Shown here: positions 24,111 to 33,498 of the stretch, in pieces
Numbering within the stretch: position 1 is the stretch's first letter
Layout of the letters: each line of letters begins with the position of its first letter
Origin: Bacillota bacterium
GTDB taxonomy: Bacteria > Bacillota > Clostridia > Lachnospirales > Lachnospiraceae
Reading direction: 5' to 3'
Assembly (NCBI GenBank): GCA_023437715.1
Contig: JAEZFK010000012.1
Location: forward strand, 1-53,194
Length of the DNA: 53,194 nt
Made by a program: the position numbers and the translations under genes
The notes under the pieces: generated by a model
What the model saw: only the letters and a program-made list of their open reading frames with translations
Database searches by the model: none
What the model was told of the DNA's origin: nothing

Positions 24111-25751
24111 TTACAGCTCATCGTCCTGTCCGAATACGCATACCCCATCCACAAAGGTCTTACACACTGTCACCTTCTGTATCCGGTCCGGAACACATTT
24201 CCGAATATCCTGGGAAAGCACCGTAAAATCAGCAGCCATTCCCGGAAGCAGCTTTCCCTTTTCCTCTTCCTCAAAGCTTGCCCTGGCTCCCATGGCAGTG
24301 TAGGTGTCCAGCGCCTCCTCCACGGAAAGAGCCTGCCGGGGCAAAAATGTCTTTGTTCCGTCAAGAGTCGTCCTCGTCACCGCGCACTGGATTCCGGCCA
24401 GCACATCCGGCCGCTCCACCGGCGCGTCCGAGCCATTGGAAACGGAAAGCCCCATATCCATAAGGGTTTTGAACTGGTAGGTGTAAAGCGCCCGTTCCTT
24501 TCCCAGCCGGCTCTCTGCAATGCGGTTATCATAATTCAGAAAGATTGACTGGATGTAGGCGTGAAGATTCAGTTCTTTGAATTTTTCAAGCAGCTCCTTC
24601 GTCGTAATCTGGCAATGGACGATTCCATGGCGCAGCTTATTTTCACCTAAGCCTGTCCCTGCTCTTTCCATGGCCTTTATTACCATGTCCATAGCCCTGT
24701 CACCAATTGCATGGACCGCCACCTGCATCCCCTGCTCCGAAGCATATCCGATTCTTCTGTCCAGCTCCGCCTGGCTGTAAACCGGTATCCCACAGTTTTC
24801 AGGATTCTCAGGGTCATCCTCATAGGGTCTGCTTAAGCAGGCGGTTCTGGCTCCCAGGGAACCGTCGGATATGATCTTTAAGGGCCCGATTTTAAAATAT
24901 CGGCTGCCGAATCCTGTCCGGTATCCTCTGCTGAAAAAATCTTTCATATCATCCATAGTGGGAAAGAGGCATTGTTCATTGACTTTCACCGTCATCAGCC
25001 CCTCTCTCTCAAGCTCTTGATAGGCCCTTAACACAGTTTCATAGGAAATTCCCGGAAATGCAGCCAGATCATCGCTCTGGGCCGATGTGATTCCGCGGGC
25101 ATTTAATCTTTTCATGGATTCCACGATGCTGGCCTTGATTTCTTCCTTTTCCGGTCCTGGTATAATCCGGCTTACCATCTCAATCCCATTTTCCCGGAGC
25201 ACTCCTGTGGGCTCCCCGCTTTCATCCACATCAAAGCAGCCGCCGGCCGGCTGGACGGTTTTGCCGGTTATTCCCGCCGCCAGAAGCGCCGCCGAATTGA
25301 CGCTTGCAATATGGCCGCATGCCCGGTAAATCATGACCGGCCGCTCCTTGGAAACCCGGTCCAGATCGTGACGGTCAGGGAATCTTTTTTCATCCTGGAA
25401 AAAGTCGTGGTTCCAGCCTCTTCCTACGATCCAGTCTTTCTTTCCCCCCTTGTGCTCTTTCTTATATTCCAAAAGCCTTTGGATCACGGCAGATAAGGAG
25501 GAGGTGCAGAGAGATAAATCCGCTCCTCTTAAGCCATAGCCGTATTCCAGCAAATGCAAATGGGAATCGTTAAATCCCGGAACTATAAAGCAGCCTTTCA
25601 TGTCATGGCGCTCCGCCGGCTCTCCCTCTGCCCAGCGTTCCACCTCTTCTCTTTCTCCGATTGCTTCTATTCTTCCCTTTTCTACTCCCATCGCTCTGAC
25701 GTCCATGCCATTTTGAACATAAAATATGCCGTTATAATATATGTGCTTCAT
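24111..25751 (-). CDS. YtcJ-type metal-dependent amidohydrolase
   Basis: A 546-residue amidohydrolase_3 family enzyme. Near the N terminus is the metal motif NDSHLHL (HxH). A lysine or glutamate ligand region, the AVHAIGDRAMDMV and HGIVHCQ histidine motifs, and the late SNGSDAPVERPDV aspartate follow in family order. The ATG at 25751 is preceded by AAAGGGGAA; the longer frame extends into the upstream terminator. Substrates of YtcJ-like enzymes are mostly unknown (N-substituted amides or carbamates). It stands alone between pnp and the ABC-F gene. Confidence 0.88.
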   Translation of the reverse strand: MKHIYYNGIFYVQNGMDVRAMGVEKGRIEAIGEREEVERWAEGEPAERHDMKGCFIVPGFNDSHLHLLEYGYGLRGADLSLCTSSLSAVIQRLLEYKKEHKGGKKDWIVGRGWNHDFFQDEKRFPDRHDLDRVSKERPVMIYRACGHIASVNSAALLAAGITGKTVQPAGGCFDVDESGEPTGVLRENGIEMVSRIIPGPEKEEIKASIVESMKRLNARGITSAQSDDLAAFPGISYETVLRAYQELEREGLMTVKVNEQCLFPTMDDMKDFFSRGYRTGFGSRYFKIGPLKIISDGSLGARTACLSRPYEDDPENPENCGIPVYSQAELDRRIGYASEQGMQVAVHAIGDRAMDMVIKAMERAGTGLGENKLRHGIVHCQITTKELLEKFKELNLHAYIQSIFLNYDNRIAESRLGKERALYTYQFKTLMDMGLSVSNGSDAPVERPDVLAGIQCAVTRTTLDGTKTFLPRQALSVEEALDTYTAMGARASFEEEEKGKLLPGMAADFTVLSQDIRKCVPDRIQKVTVCKTFVDGVCVFGQDDEL

Positions 25752-25818
25752 GGTGCTTCCCCTTTCCGGTCCTGCCGGTCCGACAGGACAAAACACGCTC
25801 CGCAAGCTTTGAACGTGT

Positions 25819-25859
25819 AAAAAGACAGCAGAAAGATATGGATCTGTCTGCTGTCTTTT
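25819..25859 (-). terminator. strong rho-independent terminator of rpsO-pnp
   Basis: AAAAGACAGCAGA (25820-25832) and TCTGCTGTCTTTT (25847-25859) form a 13-bp stem with a T run on the minus strand, 19 bases past the pnp stop. It is symmetric, so it might also act on the plus strand. Confidence 0.9.
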
Positions 25860-25877
25860 GCCCGGCCCTGCCGCTTT

Positions 25878-28007
25878 TTATGATTCTTTTGTTTCTGTCT
25901 TGGCTCCCTCAGGCTTTCCAGCCAGATCACCGGGCTTCATGCTTAAGTTGATTCTGCCCATCTTGTCGACTTCAACTACCTTAACGGTTACTTCGTCGCC
26001 GATGTTTACCACATCCTCAACCTTTGCCACTCTCTTGTCAGACAGCTTGGAAATGTGGACCATACCGTCCTTATTCGGAGCCAGCTCAACGAAAGCGCCG
26101 AAGTTCATGATTCTTACAACCTTACCTGTCATAACCTGGCCTGCTTCAATATCTGTTACGATGCTCTTGATGATCTGAATCGCACGGTCGATCATAGCCT
26201 GGTCGGTTCCGCATACAGATACGCTTCCGTCGTCGGAAATGTCGATCTTAACGCCCGTTTCCTCGATGATCTTGTTGATGACCTTGCCCTGCTTTCCTAC
26301 TACATCGCCGATCTTCTGAGGATCAATGGAAATCTGGTCGATCTTCGGAGCATACTTTCCAACCTCCTTGCGGGGCTCTGCAATGGCCTTTGCCATAACC
26401 TCGTCAAGGATGTACAGTCTTGCTTCTCTGGTGGTGCGGATAGCCTCTTCAATAATAGGTCTTGTAAGGCCGTGGATCTTGATGTCCATCTGGATGGCTG
26501 TGATTCCCTTGTGAGTGCCGCCAACCTTAAAGTCCATATCGCCGAAGAAATCTTCCAGGCCCTGGATATCTGTAAGGACAATATAATCGTCGTCCGCTTC
26601 TCCTGTGACAAGACCGCAGGAAATGCCTGCTACTGCCGCCTTAATAGGAACGCCTGCCGCCATTAAGGACATGGAGGAGGAACAGATGCTTGCCTGGGAG
26701 GTGGAACCGTTGGATTCCATGGTCTCAGAAACGGTACGGATTGCATATGGGAATTCCTCTTCCGATGGAAGAACCGGAATCAATGCTCTCTCTGCCAAGG
26801 CACCATGGCCGATTTCCCGGCGTCCCGGTCCTCTGGACGGCTTTGTCTCGCCTACGGAGAAAGACGGGAAATTGTAGTGGTGCATATATCTCTTGGAGGT
26901 CTCCATATCATCAATGCCGTCTAATCTCTGGCTTTCGGATAATGGAGCCAGGGTACAGATATTTAAAATCTGTGTCTGTCCGCGGGTGAACATGGCGGAG
27001 CCGTGAACTCTTGGAAGCAGATCGATCTCTGCTGCCAGAGGACGGATCTGGTCCATGGCACGGCCGTCTGGACGCTTGTGGTCCTTTAAAATCATCTTGC
27101 GGACAGTCTTTTTCTGATACTGGTAAATGGCTTCTCCCAGAACAGCCAGCCATTCTCCCTTTTCTGCAAAAGCCTCTTCAAGCTTTGCAGTGATTTTCCG
27201 GATGTTCTCTTCTCTTACCTGCTTCTCATCGGTAAATACGGCAACCTCCATCTCTTCCGGGGTGACGATTTCCCGGATAGCTGCAAATAACTCTTCCGGT
27301 ACTGCGCAGCTGGTGTATTCATGCTTTGGCTTTCCGCACTCGGCTACGATGGTATCAACGAATTTAATGATTTCCTGGTTTACTTCGTGAGCCTTGAAAA
27401 TGGCTTCGATCATCTTGTCTTCCGGAACCTCATTTGCTCCGGCCTCGATCATGATGACCTTTTCTCTTGTGGAAGCCACTGTAAGGGCCATGTCGGATAC
27501 CTGCTTCTGAGACTGGGTTGGGTTAATGACAAGCTCGCCGTCCACAAGTCCTACCTGGGTGGAAGCGCAGGGACCGTCAAATGGAATGTCGGAAATGCTG
27601 GTTGCAATGGCGGAGCCCAGCATAGCACACAGCTCCGGGCTGCAGTCCTGGTCTACGGACATAACAATGTTATCTAAGGTTACATCGTTGCGGTAATCCT
27701 TTGGAAACAGCGGTCTCATGGGGCGATCGATGACGCGGGAGGTTAAAATGGCGTTCTCTGATGCCTTTCCTTCTCTCTTGTTGAAGCCGCCTGGGATCTT
27801 TCCTACAGCGTATAATTTCTCTTCATATTCCACGCTGAGAGGGAAGAAATCAATTCCGTCTCTTGGCTTGTCGGAAGCAGTTGCAGTGGCTAATACTACG
27901 GTATCGCCATAGTGCATGAGCGCTGCGCCGTTTGCCTGCTTTGCTACTCTGCCGATTTCAACAGTTAATGTTCTGCCGGCAAGTTCCATGCTAAAACTCT
28001 TGTACAT
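25878..28007 (-). CDS. pnp: polyribonucleotide nucleotidyltransferase (PNPase)
   Basis: A 709-residue phosphorolytic 3'-5' exoribonuclease, the full usual length. It starts MYKSFSMELAGRTL and has two RNase PH domains (with FNKREGKASENAILTSRVIDRPMRPLFP in the first and the GPGRREIGHGALAERAL catalytic region in the second). A KH domain near 555-615 (IGDVVGKQGKVINKI) and an S1 domain near 620-695 follow. AAGGAG lies before the ATG. It follows rpsO, the classic arrangement, with a repeat-filled spacer between them. Confidence 0.98.
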   Translation of the reverse strand: MYKSFSMELAGRTLTVEIGRVAKQANGAALMHYGDTVVLATATASDKPRDGIDFFPLSVEYEEKLYAVGKIPGGFNKREGKASENAILTSRVIDRPMRPLFPKDYRNDVTLDNIVMSVDQDCSPELCAMLGSAIATSISDIPFDGPCASTQVGLVDGELVINPTQSQKQVSDMALTVASTREKVIMIEAGANEVPEDKMIEAIFKAHEVNQEIIKFVDTIVAECGKPKHEYTSCAVPEELFAAIREIVTPEEMEVAVFTDEKQVREENIRKITAKLEEAFAEKGEWLAVLGEAIYQYQKKTVRKMILKDHKRPDGRAMDQIRPLAAEIDLLPRVHGSAMFTRGQTQILNICTLAPLSESQRLDGIDDMETSKRYMHHYNFPSFSVGETKPSRGPGRREIGHGALAERALIPVLPSEEEFPYAIRTVSETMESNGSTSQASICSSSMSLMAAGVPIKAAVAGISCGLVTGEADDDYIVLTDIQGLEDFFGDMDFKVGGTHKGITAIQMDIKIHGLTRPIIEEAIRTTREARLYILDEVMAKAIAEPRKEVGKYAPKIDQISIDPQKIGDVVGKQGKVINKIIEETGVKIDISDDGSVSVCGTDQAMIDRAIQIIKSIVTDIEAGQVMTGKVVRIMNFGAFVELAPNKDGMVHISKLSDKRVAKVEDVVNIGDEVTVKVVEVDKMGRINLSMKPGDLAGKPEGAKTETKES

Positions 28008-28103
28008 AAATGGATCTCCTTTTAATAATTAATATTTAAAAATAAATTTATATTAATAGCAGAAGATGCCGAAACTACTGATCTGCGCGGAAAAAGTGAG
28101 TTG

Positions 28104-28260
28104 GCAAGCAGATTCTGCCTGGGGCAGAATCCGCAACCGTAAATTCGGAACTACGTTCCTCATTCGCGGTTGCTCACGGGCCAAAAAGCAAGCAGATTCT
28201 GCCTGGGGCAGAATCCGTAACCGTAAATTCGGAACTGACGTTCCTCATTCGCGGTTGCTC
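28104..28260. repeat. two direct copies of a 72/73-bp palindromic repeat
   Basis: Copies at 28104-28175 and 28188-28260 are nearly identical, with one inserted base and a few substitutions. Each contains GATTCTGCC-TGG-GGCAGAATC (nine-base stem) and further small stems (GGAAC/GTTCC, GCAACCG/CGGTTGC). They are REP-like units in the rpsO-pnp spacer. Confidence 0.95.
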
Positions 28261-28328
28261 GCCGAAAAGGTATGGGATGCGGGCGGAATATGCGGGCATA
28301 TTCCGCCCGCATCCCATACCTTTTCGGC
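28261..28328. repeat. perfect 32-bp inverted repeat in the rpsO-pnp spacer
   Basis: Arms 28261-28292 and 28297-28328 are exact reverse complements with a four-base loop (CGGG), and the arms are GC-rich. In RNA this is a very stable hairpin just upstream of pnp, a possible double-strand RNase target. Confidence 0.97.
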
Positions 28329-28401
28329 TCTGCTTTTTACGCGTACATCAGCGGTCTCGGGGAATGCTTCTGCTTTTAACATTCTTTTCTTAATAGACAG
28401 A

Positions 28402-28426
28402 TAGGGTGGAGAAGTTCTCCACCCTA
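28402..28426 (-). terminator. hairpin just after rpsO, possible attenuator
   Basis: Twelve-base arms (28402-28413 and 28415-28426) are perfect complements around one base. The stem starts nine bases after the rpsO stop. No clear T run follows on the minus strand, so it is more likely a 3'-end stabiliser or partial terminator. Confidence 0.6.
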
Positions 28427-28435
28427 AATGGTTTA

Positions 28436-28702
28436 TTATTTTCTGATTCCTAACTTCTCGATCAGGGAACGATAGCTTTCCAGGTCTGTCTTCTTTAAAT
28501 AGTCAAGAAGACCTCTTCTCTGTCCAACCATCATCAGAAGACCTCTTCTGGAGTGATGATCTTTCGGGTTCTTCTGGAGATGATCGGTTAATTCTGTGAT
28601 TCTCTCTGTCAGAATTGCGATCTGTACTTCCGGTGAACCTGTGTCTCCTGGCTTTCTGCCATATTCAGAAATAATAGCTGCTTTCTTTTCCTTTGAAATC
28701 AT
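28436..28702 (-). CDS. rpsO: 30S ribosomal protein S15
   Basis: An 88-residue protein of the standard S15 length, with DTGSPEVQIAILTERI, the HHSRRGLLMMVGQRRGLLDYL rRNA-binding stretch and a basic C terminus. It binds 16S rRNA in the small-subunit platform. The ATG at 28702 has AAAGGAGG upstream; the longer open frame runs through the leader and promoter. A leader of about 90 bases could host S15 autoregulation, as known elsewhere, but I cannot assign the fold. Confidence 0.98.
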   Translation of the reverse strand: MISKEKKAAIISEYGRKPGDTGSPEVQIAILTERITELTDHLQKNPKDHHSRRGLLMMVGQRRGLLDYLKKTDLESYRSLIEKLGIRK

Positions 28703-28796
28703 TTGATTTCCTCCTTTGATATTTAGTCTGACCGTATACCAAGCATTGGCTGGAGTGTCCAAAATACCGGGTATCGGCGCGTATTCATACTGAAAC

Positions 28797-28825
28797 AGTT
28801 TACCACAAGGAAATATGGTTGTCAA
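28797..28825 (-). promoter_or_regulatory. promoter of rpsO-pnp
   Basis: On the minus strand TTGACA (28820-28825) and TAAACT (28797-28802) are 17 bases apart, giving a leader of roughly 90 bases before the rpsO ATG. Confidence 0.7.
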
Positions 28826-28836
28826 TGAATTCGATA

Positions 28837-29094
28837 TTAAAGTCTTGATAAAAGATATATTGCTTTTTCCTTGTCTTTTTCTTTCACCTGCAGCTTATAA
28901 ATATCCTTTCCCAGGCCCCACCTGCCAAGAGCGGCTCCTCTTGCAAAGGGAACATTTCTGGACAGTCGGAGCTGACTGCTGACAATATCGGTCCTGCAGG
29001 TTATATTATTGTCAAAGAGCAGATTTTTCGCTTTATATATTTTTTCCAGATTGTCAGAATTATAAACCTCAATCCATTTCTTTTTAAACAGCAT
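28837..29094 (-). CDS. small DUF2007-like protein
   Basis: An 85-residue protein (MLFKKKWIEVYNSDNLEKIYKA..). It has the overall pattern of DUF2007-type putative signalling proteins: an N-terminal strand with a YNS motif, a helix that selects for L/I, and a C-terminal helix with KEKAIYLL. A better example of the family is at 40471. The ATG at 29094 has AAAGGA upstream. Function unknown; no membrane segments. It ends 12 bases upstream of the rpsO promoter. Confidence 0.65.
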   Translation of the reverse strand: MLFKKKWIEVYNSDNLEKIYKAKNLLFDNNITCRTDIVSSQLRLSRNVPFARGAALGRWGLGKDIYKLQVKEKDKEKAIYLLSRL

Positions 29095-29211
29095 GGTCCC
29101 AATCCTTTCTTTTCCCATGTTCATAAGGGAATGAAAAGCATCCGTATGATAACAATTTCATCATATACCTTTTCTTTTTCAATGTAAACCATCTCTGTAA
29201 AATATGCGTTG

Positions 29212-30546
29212 TTATTCAGCCGTTTCCGCCATCAAATACTGGCCAAAGGCCGTCCTTTTCATCTTCTCCAGCAGTCTTTTCCGGATTTCAGCCATATCCG
29301 CTTTCAAAAGCTGTTTATCCCTTACCAGACACTCTCCCGCCACATATACCCTTTCCACGTTGGAGGAATTGGCGCTGTAAACCAGGGCGGAATAGGGATC
29401 ATAGGCGGGGAACATATTGGCGGAACGGGTCTCAACCAGAACCATATCCGCCTGCTTTCCGGGTTCTAAGGAGCCGGTTTTGCGGGAAAGGCCCAGGGCC
29501 TGGGCTCCCTTTGCCGTTGCCATTTCCACGATGCGTTCCGCCGGAAATGCGCTCCTGTCCCCGGTTTCATTTTTGTGAAAATCTGCGCAGAGCTTCATCT
29601 GCGTAAAAATATCCAAAGTGTTGCCGCTGGCCGGACCGTCAGTGCCCAGGCCTACGGGAATTTTCAAATCCAGCATGGCGCTTACCGGGGCCACGCCCTT
29701 TGCCGCCTTCGTATTGGAGCCGATGCAGTGGGCCACTGCCGCCTGCCGGTCCTTTAAAAGCTTTAAATCTCCCTCTGACAAATGAATGCAGTGAGCCGCC
29801 AGGGTTTCTTTTCCCAATACTCCTATGCTGTCCAAATATTCCACCGGGGTCATCTGGTATTCTTTCCGGAAATACTCCATTTCGTAATCCATTTCCGCCG
29901 TATGAAGGGTAAACGGGACGCCAAAGGAGGAATCCAGCCGGTAGGCTGTCTGCAGCACCTCCTTAGAGCATGTGCTGGTTCCGTGGGGTGCAATGCAGGC
30001 GGTAATGCGGGGATGGGACCTGTATTTTTTTATGAGCCTTTCCCCATAGGCAAGAGCCTCGTAAGGATCGGCAAAATCACAGGCTCCTTCCTCCATAACC
30101 GTCTGGCCCGCAATTCCCCTCATGCCCATTTCGTCCATTGCCCTTGCAGCCTCTTCTTCATAATAATACATATCAAGAGCTGTGGTAACTCCGGCCAGGA
30201 GCATTTCCCCGGCAGCGTAACGGGTGGACAGATAGACCATTTCCTCATCCATGGCCTTCTGTTCCATGGGAATTAAAAATACCCGGAGCCTGTCCTTGCA
30301 GTCGTCTCCAAGCCCCCGGAAAGGGATCATTCCCATATGGGTATGAAGATTTACCATGCCTGGCATGAGAATGCCCATTTGGCCGTCCACCAGCTCCGTG
30401 TCCTCAGGTGCGGCCTCCTGGGGCAAATCCTTCATAGGGCCTGCCCCTGTGATAATATCCTTTTCAAACATCACGAAGCCTGGATTGTAAATCTCATGCC
30501 TTTCATTCATGGTCACCACGGTAACATTTGTTATAATCGTTCTCAC
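29212..30546 (-). CDS. MtaD/TrzA-family amidohydrolase (MTA/SAH- or guanine-deaminase-like)
   Basis: A 444-residue deaminase-type amidohydrolase. It has NLHTHMGMIPFRGLGDD (HxH plus the RG..DD typical of the family), LHTAEMDYE, AHCIHLS and the late LGTDGPASGN aspartate. Relatives deaminate 5'-methylthioadenosine, S-adenosylhomocysteine or other purine-like compounds. The start is uncertain: the frame opens with TTG at 30570, but a GTG at 30546 has AAAGG upstream. It overlaps or abuts the adenine deaminase gene, so both are in one operon with a transporter. Confidence 0.85.
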   Translation of the reverse strand: MRTIITNVTVVTMNERHEIYNPGFVMFEKDIITGAGPMKDLPQEAAPEDTELVDGQMGILMPGMVNLHTHMGMIPFRGLGDDCKDRLRVFLIPMEQKAMDEEMVYLSTRYAAGEMLLAGVTTALDMYYYEEEAARAMDEMGMRGIAGQTVMEEGACDFADPYEALAYGERLIKKYRSHPRITACIAPHGTSTCSKEVLQTAYRLDSSFGVPFTLHTAEMDYEMEYFRKEYQMTPVEYLDSIGVLGKETLAAHCIHLSEGDLKLLKDRQAAVAHCIGSNTKAAKGVAPVSAMLDLKIPVGLGTDGPASGNTLDIFTQMKLCADFHKNETGDRSAFPAERIVEMATAKGAQALGLSRKTGSLEPGKQADMVLVETRSANMFPAYDPYSALVYSANSSNVERVYVAGECLVRDKQLLKADMAEIRKRLLEKMKRTAFGQYLMAETAE

Positions 30547-30566
30547 ATTTATCAACCTTTTGTCTT

Positions 30567-32264
30567 TCAATCCAGATATTTTTCCACAAGGGGGACTTTC
30601 TGCTTTGTCATTACATCAAAGAGCCCCTTGTCACTGAGCTTTAATTCCGGTGAAACAAGGAGCGTTAAGGTGGAAATGGACATGATGGCATTGCTGTTTA
30701 CATAACCCATGGCTTCAATTTCCTCCCTCACTCCGGCAAGCTCCCTTGACAGCTCTTCTATGCTTTGGTCTGACAGGATACCGCCTACAGGCAGAGCCGC
30801 AGAAGCTGTTATCCTGCCCTCCCTGGCGGTCACATAGCCGCCCTGCATGTGGACCACCTGATTCTGGGCCAGAACCATGTCCTTCACGGAATTTCCAAGG
30901 ACCAGCAGGTTGTGGCTGTCATGGCTCCAGGTGGTTGCAGCTGCACCGGGAGAGGTAAAAGCATTTTCCACAAGGCCGAAGGAAACAGCCCCTGTCTTTC
31001 CATATCGCTCAAATACGGCTGCCAGGCAGAGGCCGGCCTCCTGCCAGCAAAGGCGGCCATCCCGGACCGGTATTTCTCTTTTCACATGCCTGGCCCTTGT
31101 TCCGAAGCTTTGAATCTGCATTACATTTACAACAGCCTTTCCCCCGGCAATACCGCAGGGCTCCAATTCAAAGTCGGAAGACAGAGCCAGAGGGCACTTT
31201 ACGGACTGATAAAAATGGCGGGGGAAGACAGCTCTGGAAACATCCATTTTATTCTCATACCGTTTTCCGTTTTTATAAACCGAAGACGGACAAAAGCTTA
31301 CCAGATCGTCAAGAACAAGGAAGTCCGCCCGCTTTCCTGGAGCGATCATTCCACGGTCATAAAGCCCCATCCTCCGGGCAGGCGTAAAGGTCCCGCAGTA
31401 GATAGCCATTTCCGCAGGCATTCCCTGCTCCACCGCAAGGCTCAATATCCGGTTTAAATGGCCTTTTACCAGATGATCCGGCATGGTGTCGTCAGTGACA
31501 AGGGCCACATTTTCATAAAGCCGGTTTGCCACCACAGTTTCCACCACATCCGGGGTCAGGGATTTGGCCTGCAGCTCCAAAAACATTCCCATATCCGTTT
31601 TTTCCAAAACCGATTCCCTTGTCTGCTGGGTATGGTCTGCATCAACGCCGCCGCGGATAAAGGCCGCCAGCGCTCGTCCTGTAAGGGCAGGACAATGGCC
31701 TTCTATTTTCAGCGGCCGCCCGGCACTCTGGCATTGGCGGATGATCTGCTTAATCTGGGTATCTTCTTCAGAAACCAGATCCTTATCATTCATCACCTCT
31801 CCAAGGCAGATGATTCTCTCATCCTTTAAAAGCTCCCGGACCTCTTTCTCTCCCACCTCTCCGCCGGAGGTTTCAAGACTGCTGTCGGTGGCCGGAACGC
31901 TTGACGGGATTCCATAGTAAATGTCTAAATCCGTTTTCTGGTCCATGAAGCTTTTGATCCCTTCCATGCCGAAAACATTGGCGATCTCATGGGGATCAGC
32001 CACCACGCAGGTAACTCCCCAGGGCAGGACCGCCCGGGAAAATTCCTCCGGATAGGTCATGGAGCTTTCAATGTGCATGTGAATATCAATGAGCCCGGGA
32101 ATAATATATTTTCCTGTACAGTCTACCACAAGGTCTGCTTCATAACTGGCTGCAGGGGAAATGTCGTAAAACCTTTCCCCTGTAACCGCAATGTCCATTT
32201 TTTCAAAGCATTGCCTGTATGTCCGGTAGACCCATCCGTTTTTCAGTAATAAGTCAACCTTCAT
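30567..32264 (-). CDS. ade: adenine deaminase
   Basis: A 565-residue enzyme of the bacterial adenine deaminase (AdeC) family, converting adenine to hypoxanthine and ammonia with a binuclear metal centre. It has GLIDIHMHIESSMTYPEEF, VVADPHEIANVFG, the DGHCPAL-like GHCPALTGRALAAF segment and TWSHDSHNLLVLGN, in family order and at normal length. The ATG at 32264 follows GATGAGG at the end of a hairpin repeat. It sits between the ABC binding protein and the MtaD-like gene, which suggests that the imported compound yields adenine or a similar purine. Confidence 0.95.
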   Translation of the reverse strand: MKVDLLLKNGWVYRTYRQCFEKMDIAVTGERFYDISPAASYEADLVVDCTGKYIIPGLIDIHMHIESSMTYPEEFSRAVLPWGVTCVVADPHEIANVFGMEGIKSFMDQKTDLDIYYGIPSSVPATDSSLETSGGEVGEKEVRELLKDERIICLGEVMNDKDLVSEEDTQIKQIIRQCQSAGRPLKIEGHCPALTGRALAAFIRGGVDADHTQQTRESVLEKTDMGMFLELQAKSLTPDVVETVVANRLYENVALVTDDTMPDHLVKGHLNRILSLAVEQGMPAEMAIYCGTFTPARRMGLYDRGMIAPGKRADFLVLDDLVSFCPSSVYKNGKRYENKMDVSRAVFPRHFYQSVKCPLALSSDFELEPCGIAGGKAVVNVMQIQSFGTRARHVKREIPVRDGRLCWQEAGLCLAAVFERYGKTGAVSFGLVENAFTSPGAAATTWSHDSHNLLVLGNSVKDMVLAQNQVVHMQGGYVTAREGRITASAALPVGGILSDQSIEELSRELAGVREEIEAMGYVNSNAIMSISTLTLLVSPELKLSDKGLFDVMTKQKVPLVEKYLD

Positions 32265-32267
32265 TTT

Positions 32268-32343
32268 TTTCCTCATCCCTGCCCGTGTTATTTGGACAAA
32301 GCCCGCTCCGCTGTATCAGCGTATAGGTATGCCCGCAGGGCGT
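32268..32343 (-). repeat. dispersed hairpin repeat, copy R3
   Basis: It shares ATAGGTATGCCCGCAGGGCG and the flanking pattern with the copies at 9227-9356, with more substitutions. It fills the gap between the ABC binding-protein gene and adenine deaminase and ends at the ribosome binding site. Confidence 0.82.
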
Positions 32344-32349
32344 CTGTCC

Positions 32350-33450
32350 TTAACTGTTGATGATCCGGTTCCACTGGTCAATCCAGTCGCTTAAGAGAGG
32401 ATTAACAAAGGAATAGTCCAGGGCCTTGGCTTTGTCCGCCACAGCTCCGTAGGTCATGTTAGCCGCATCCGCTTCGGATATCTCCACCTGATTGTTGGTA
32501 GGAGCCTCGTTTAAAGCCTTGGAGGTCTTGCTCTGAAGCTCTTTGCTTAAACGGTAGTTAATGTATGCGTAAGCCAGATCCTTGTCCTTGCAGTTCTTCG
32601 TTATGCTGATGGTGTTAAAGTTGGCATAGGTCACATCCGGGGTCACATACACCAGATCCGGGTTAGCCTCCTTGATGGTAGGAACGCCGAAATCGCCTAC
32701 AATGGCGGCCTTGATCTCGCCGCTGGTGAACATGTTGATCAGGTCGGAAGACTTGGCATAGGTCTTTACAAGGTTGGGCTTTAACTCCTCCAGGGCTTCA
32801 AAGGCGGCTTTTCCATTGTCGCTCTTTACATCCACGCCCTTATAGTCGCTTGCCATATAGATCATGGCCGGGCCGAAAGTGGTTGTGATATCCGGGATGG
32901 CAACGCTTCCCTCCAGCTCTGCTTTCCATAAGTCATCAAAGCTTTTGATCTCAAATCCCACAGCCTTGGGATCATACATGATGCCGATGCTGTTGATGGT
33001 ATAGGCAACGCCCTGTCCCGCATCGGCCATGGTCTTTGCGGCTCCGATGAGGTACTGGCTGTTTTCAATCTTACTCAAATCCAGGGTCTCAAACAGGCCT
33101 TCCTCAATTCCCTTGGCAGTCATGGCCTGGGACAGCTCAATCACATCAATGGTGGTTTGAGAATCGGCGGAAAGCTTTGTATAGCGCTCATTGGTGCTTC
33201 CCGTCTCCGTAACGATCTTGCAGTTAAACTGATCCTCAAAGGGCTTGTACACCTCTTCCTCTGAAATATCCTCGCTTAAGCCATAGGTGGATAAAACCAG
33301 TTCCTTTGCTTCATTTCCCGCCTTCTTCTCTTCGGTTGTTCCGGCGGCGCCTGTTGTGCCGGCTGCACCTGTGGTGCCTGTTGACCCGGCGCTTCCGCAG
33401 CCTGCAAGCAGAAGGGCTGCACATAAGGATAATGCCAATACTTTTTTCAT
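32350..33450 (-). CDS. Pot-type ABC transporter substrate-binding lipoprotein
   Basis: A 366-residue binding protein related to PotD/iron-type (SBP family 1/8) proteins. Lipobox LLAGC is near residue 19, then a Gly/Thr/Ala-repeat linker (GTTGAA repeated), then a two-lobed domain. The start at 33450 was chosen over 33456 because GAGAGG is better spaced. It is the fourth gene of an operon with two permeases and an ATPase, and is followed by adenine deaminase. The ligand may be a purine, nucleoside-like or polyamine compound; the operon favours a purine. Confidence 0.86.
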   Translation of the reverse strand: MKKVLALSLCAALLLAGCGSAGSTGTTGAAGTTGAAGTTEEKKAGNEAKELVLSTYGLSEDISEEEVYKPFEDQFNCKIVTETGSTNERYTKLSADSQTTIDVIELSQAMTAKGIEEGLFETLDLSKIENSQYLIGAAKTMADAGQGVAYTINSIGIMYDPKAVGFEIKSFDDLWKAELEGSVAIPDITTTFGPAMIYMASDYKGVDVKSDNGKAAFEALEELKPNLVKTYAKSSDLINMFTSGEIKAAIVGDFGVPTIKEANPDLVYVTPDVTYANFNTISITKNCKDKDLAYAYINYRLSKELQSKTSKALNEAPTNNQVEISEADAANMTYGAVADKAKALDYSFVNPLLSDWIDQWNRIINS

Positions 33451-33498
33451 AATCATAACCTCTCTCTTCTTTATAATTGACGGCCTTTTCAGCCGCTG

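Noticed and set aside
28066..28404. Plus-strand frame of 112 codons in the rpsO-pnp spacer
   Set aside because: It consists of the direct repeats and the 32-bp hairpin; no family resemblance and no ribosome site.
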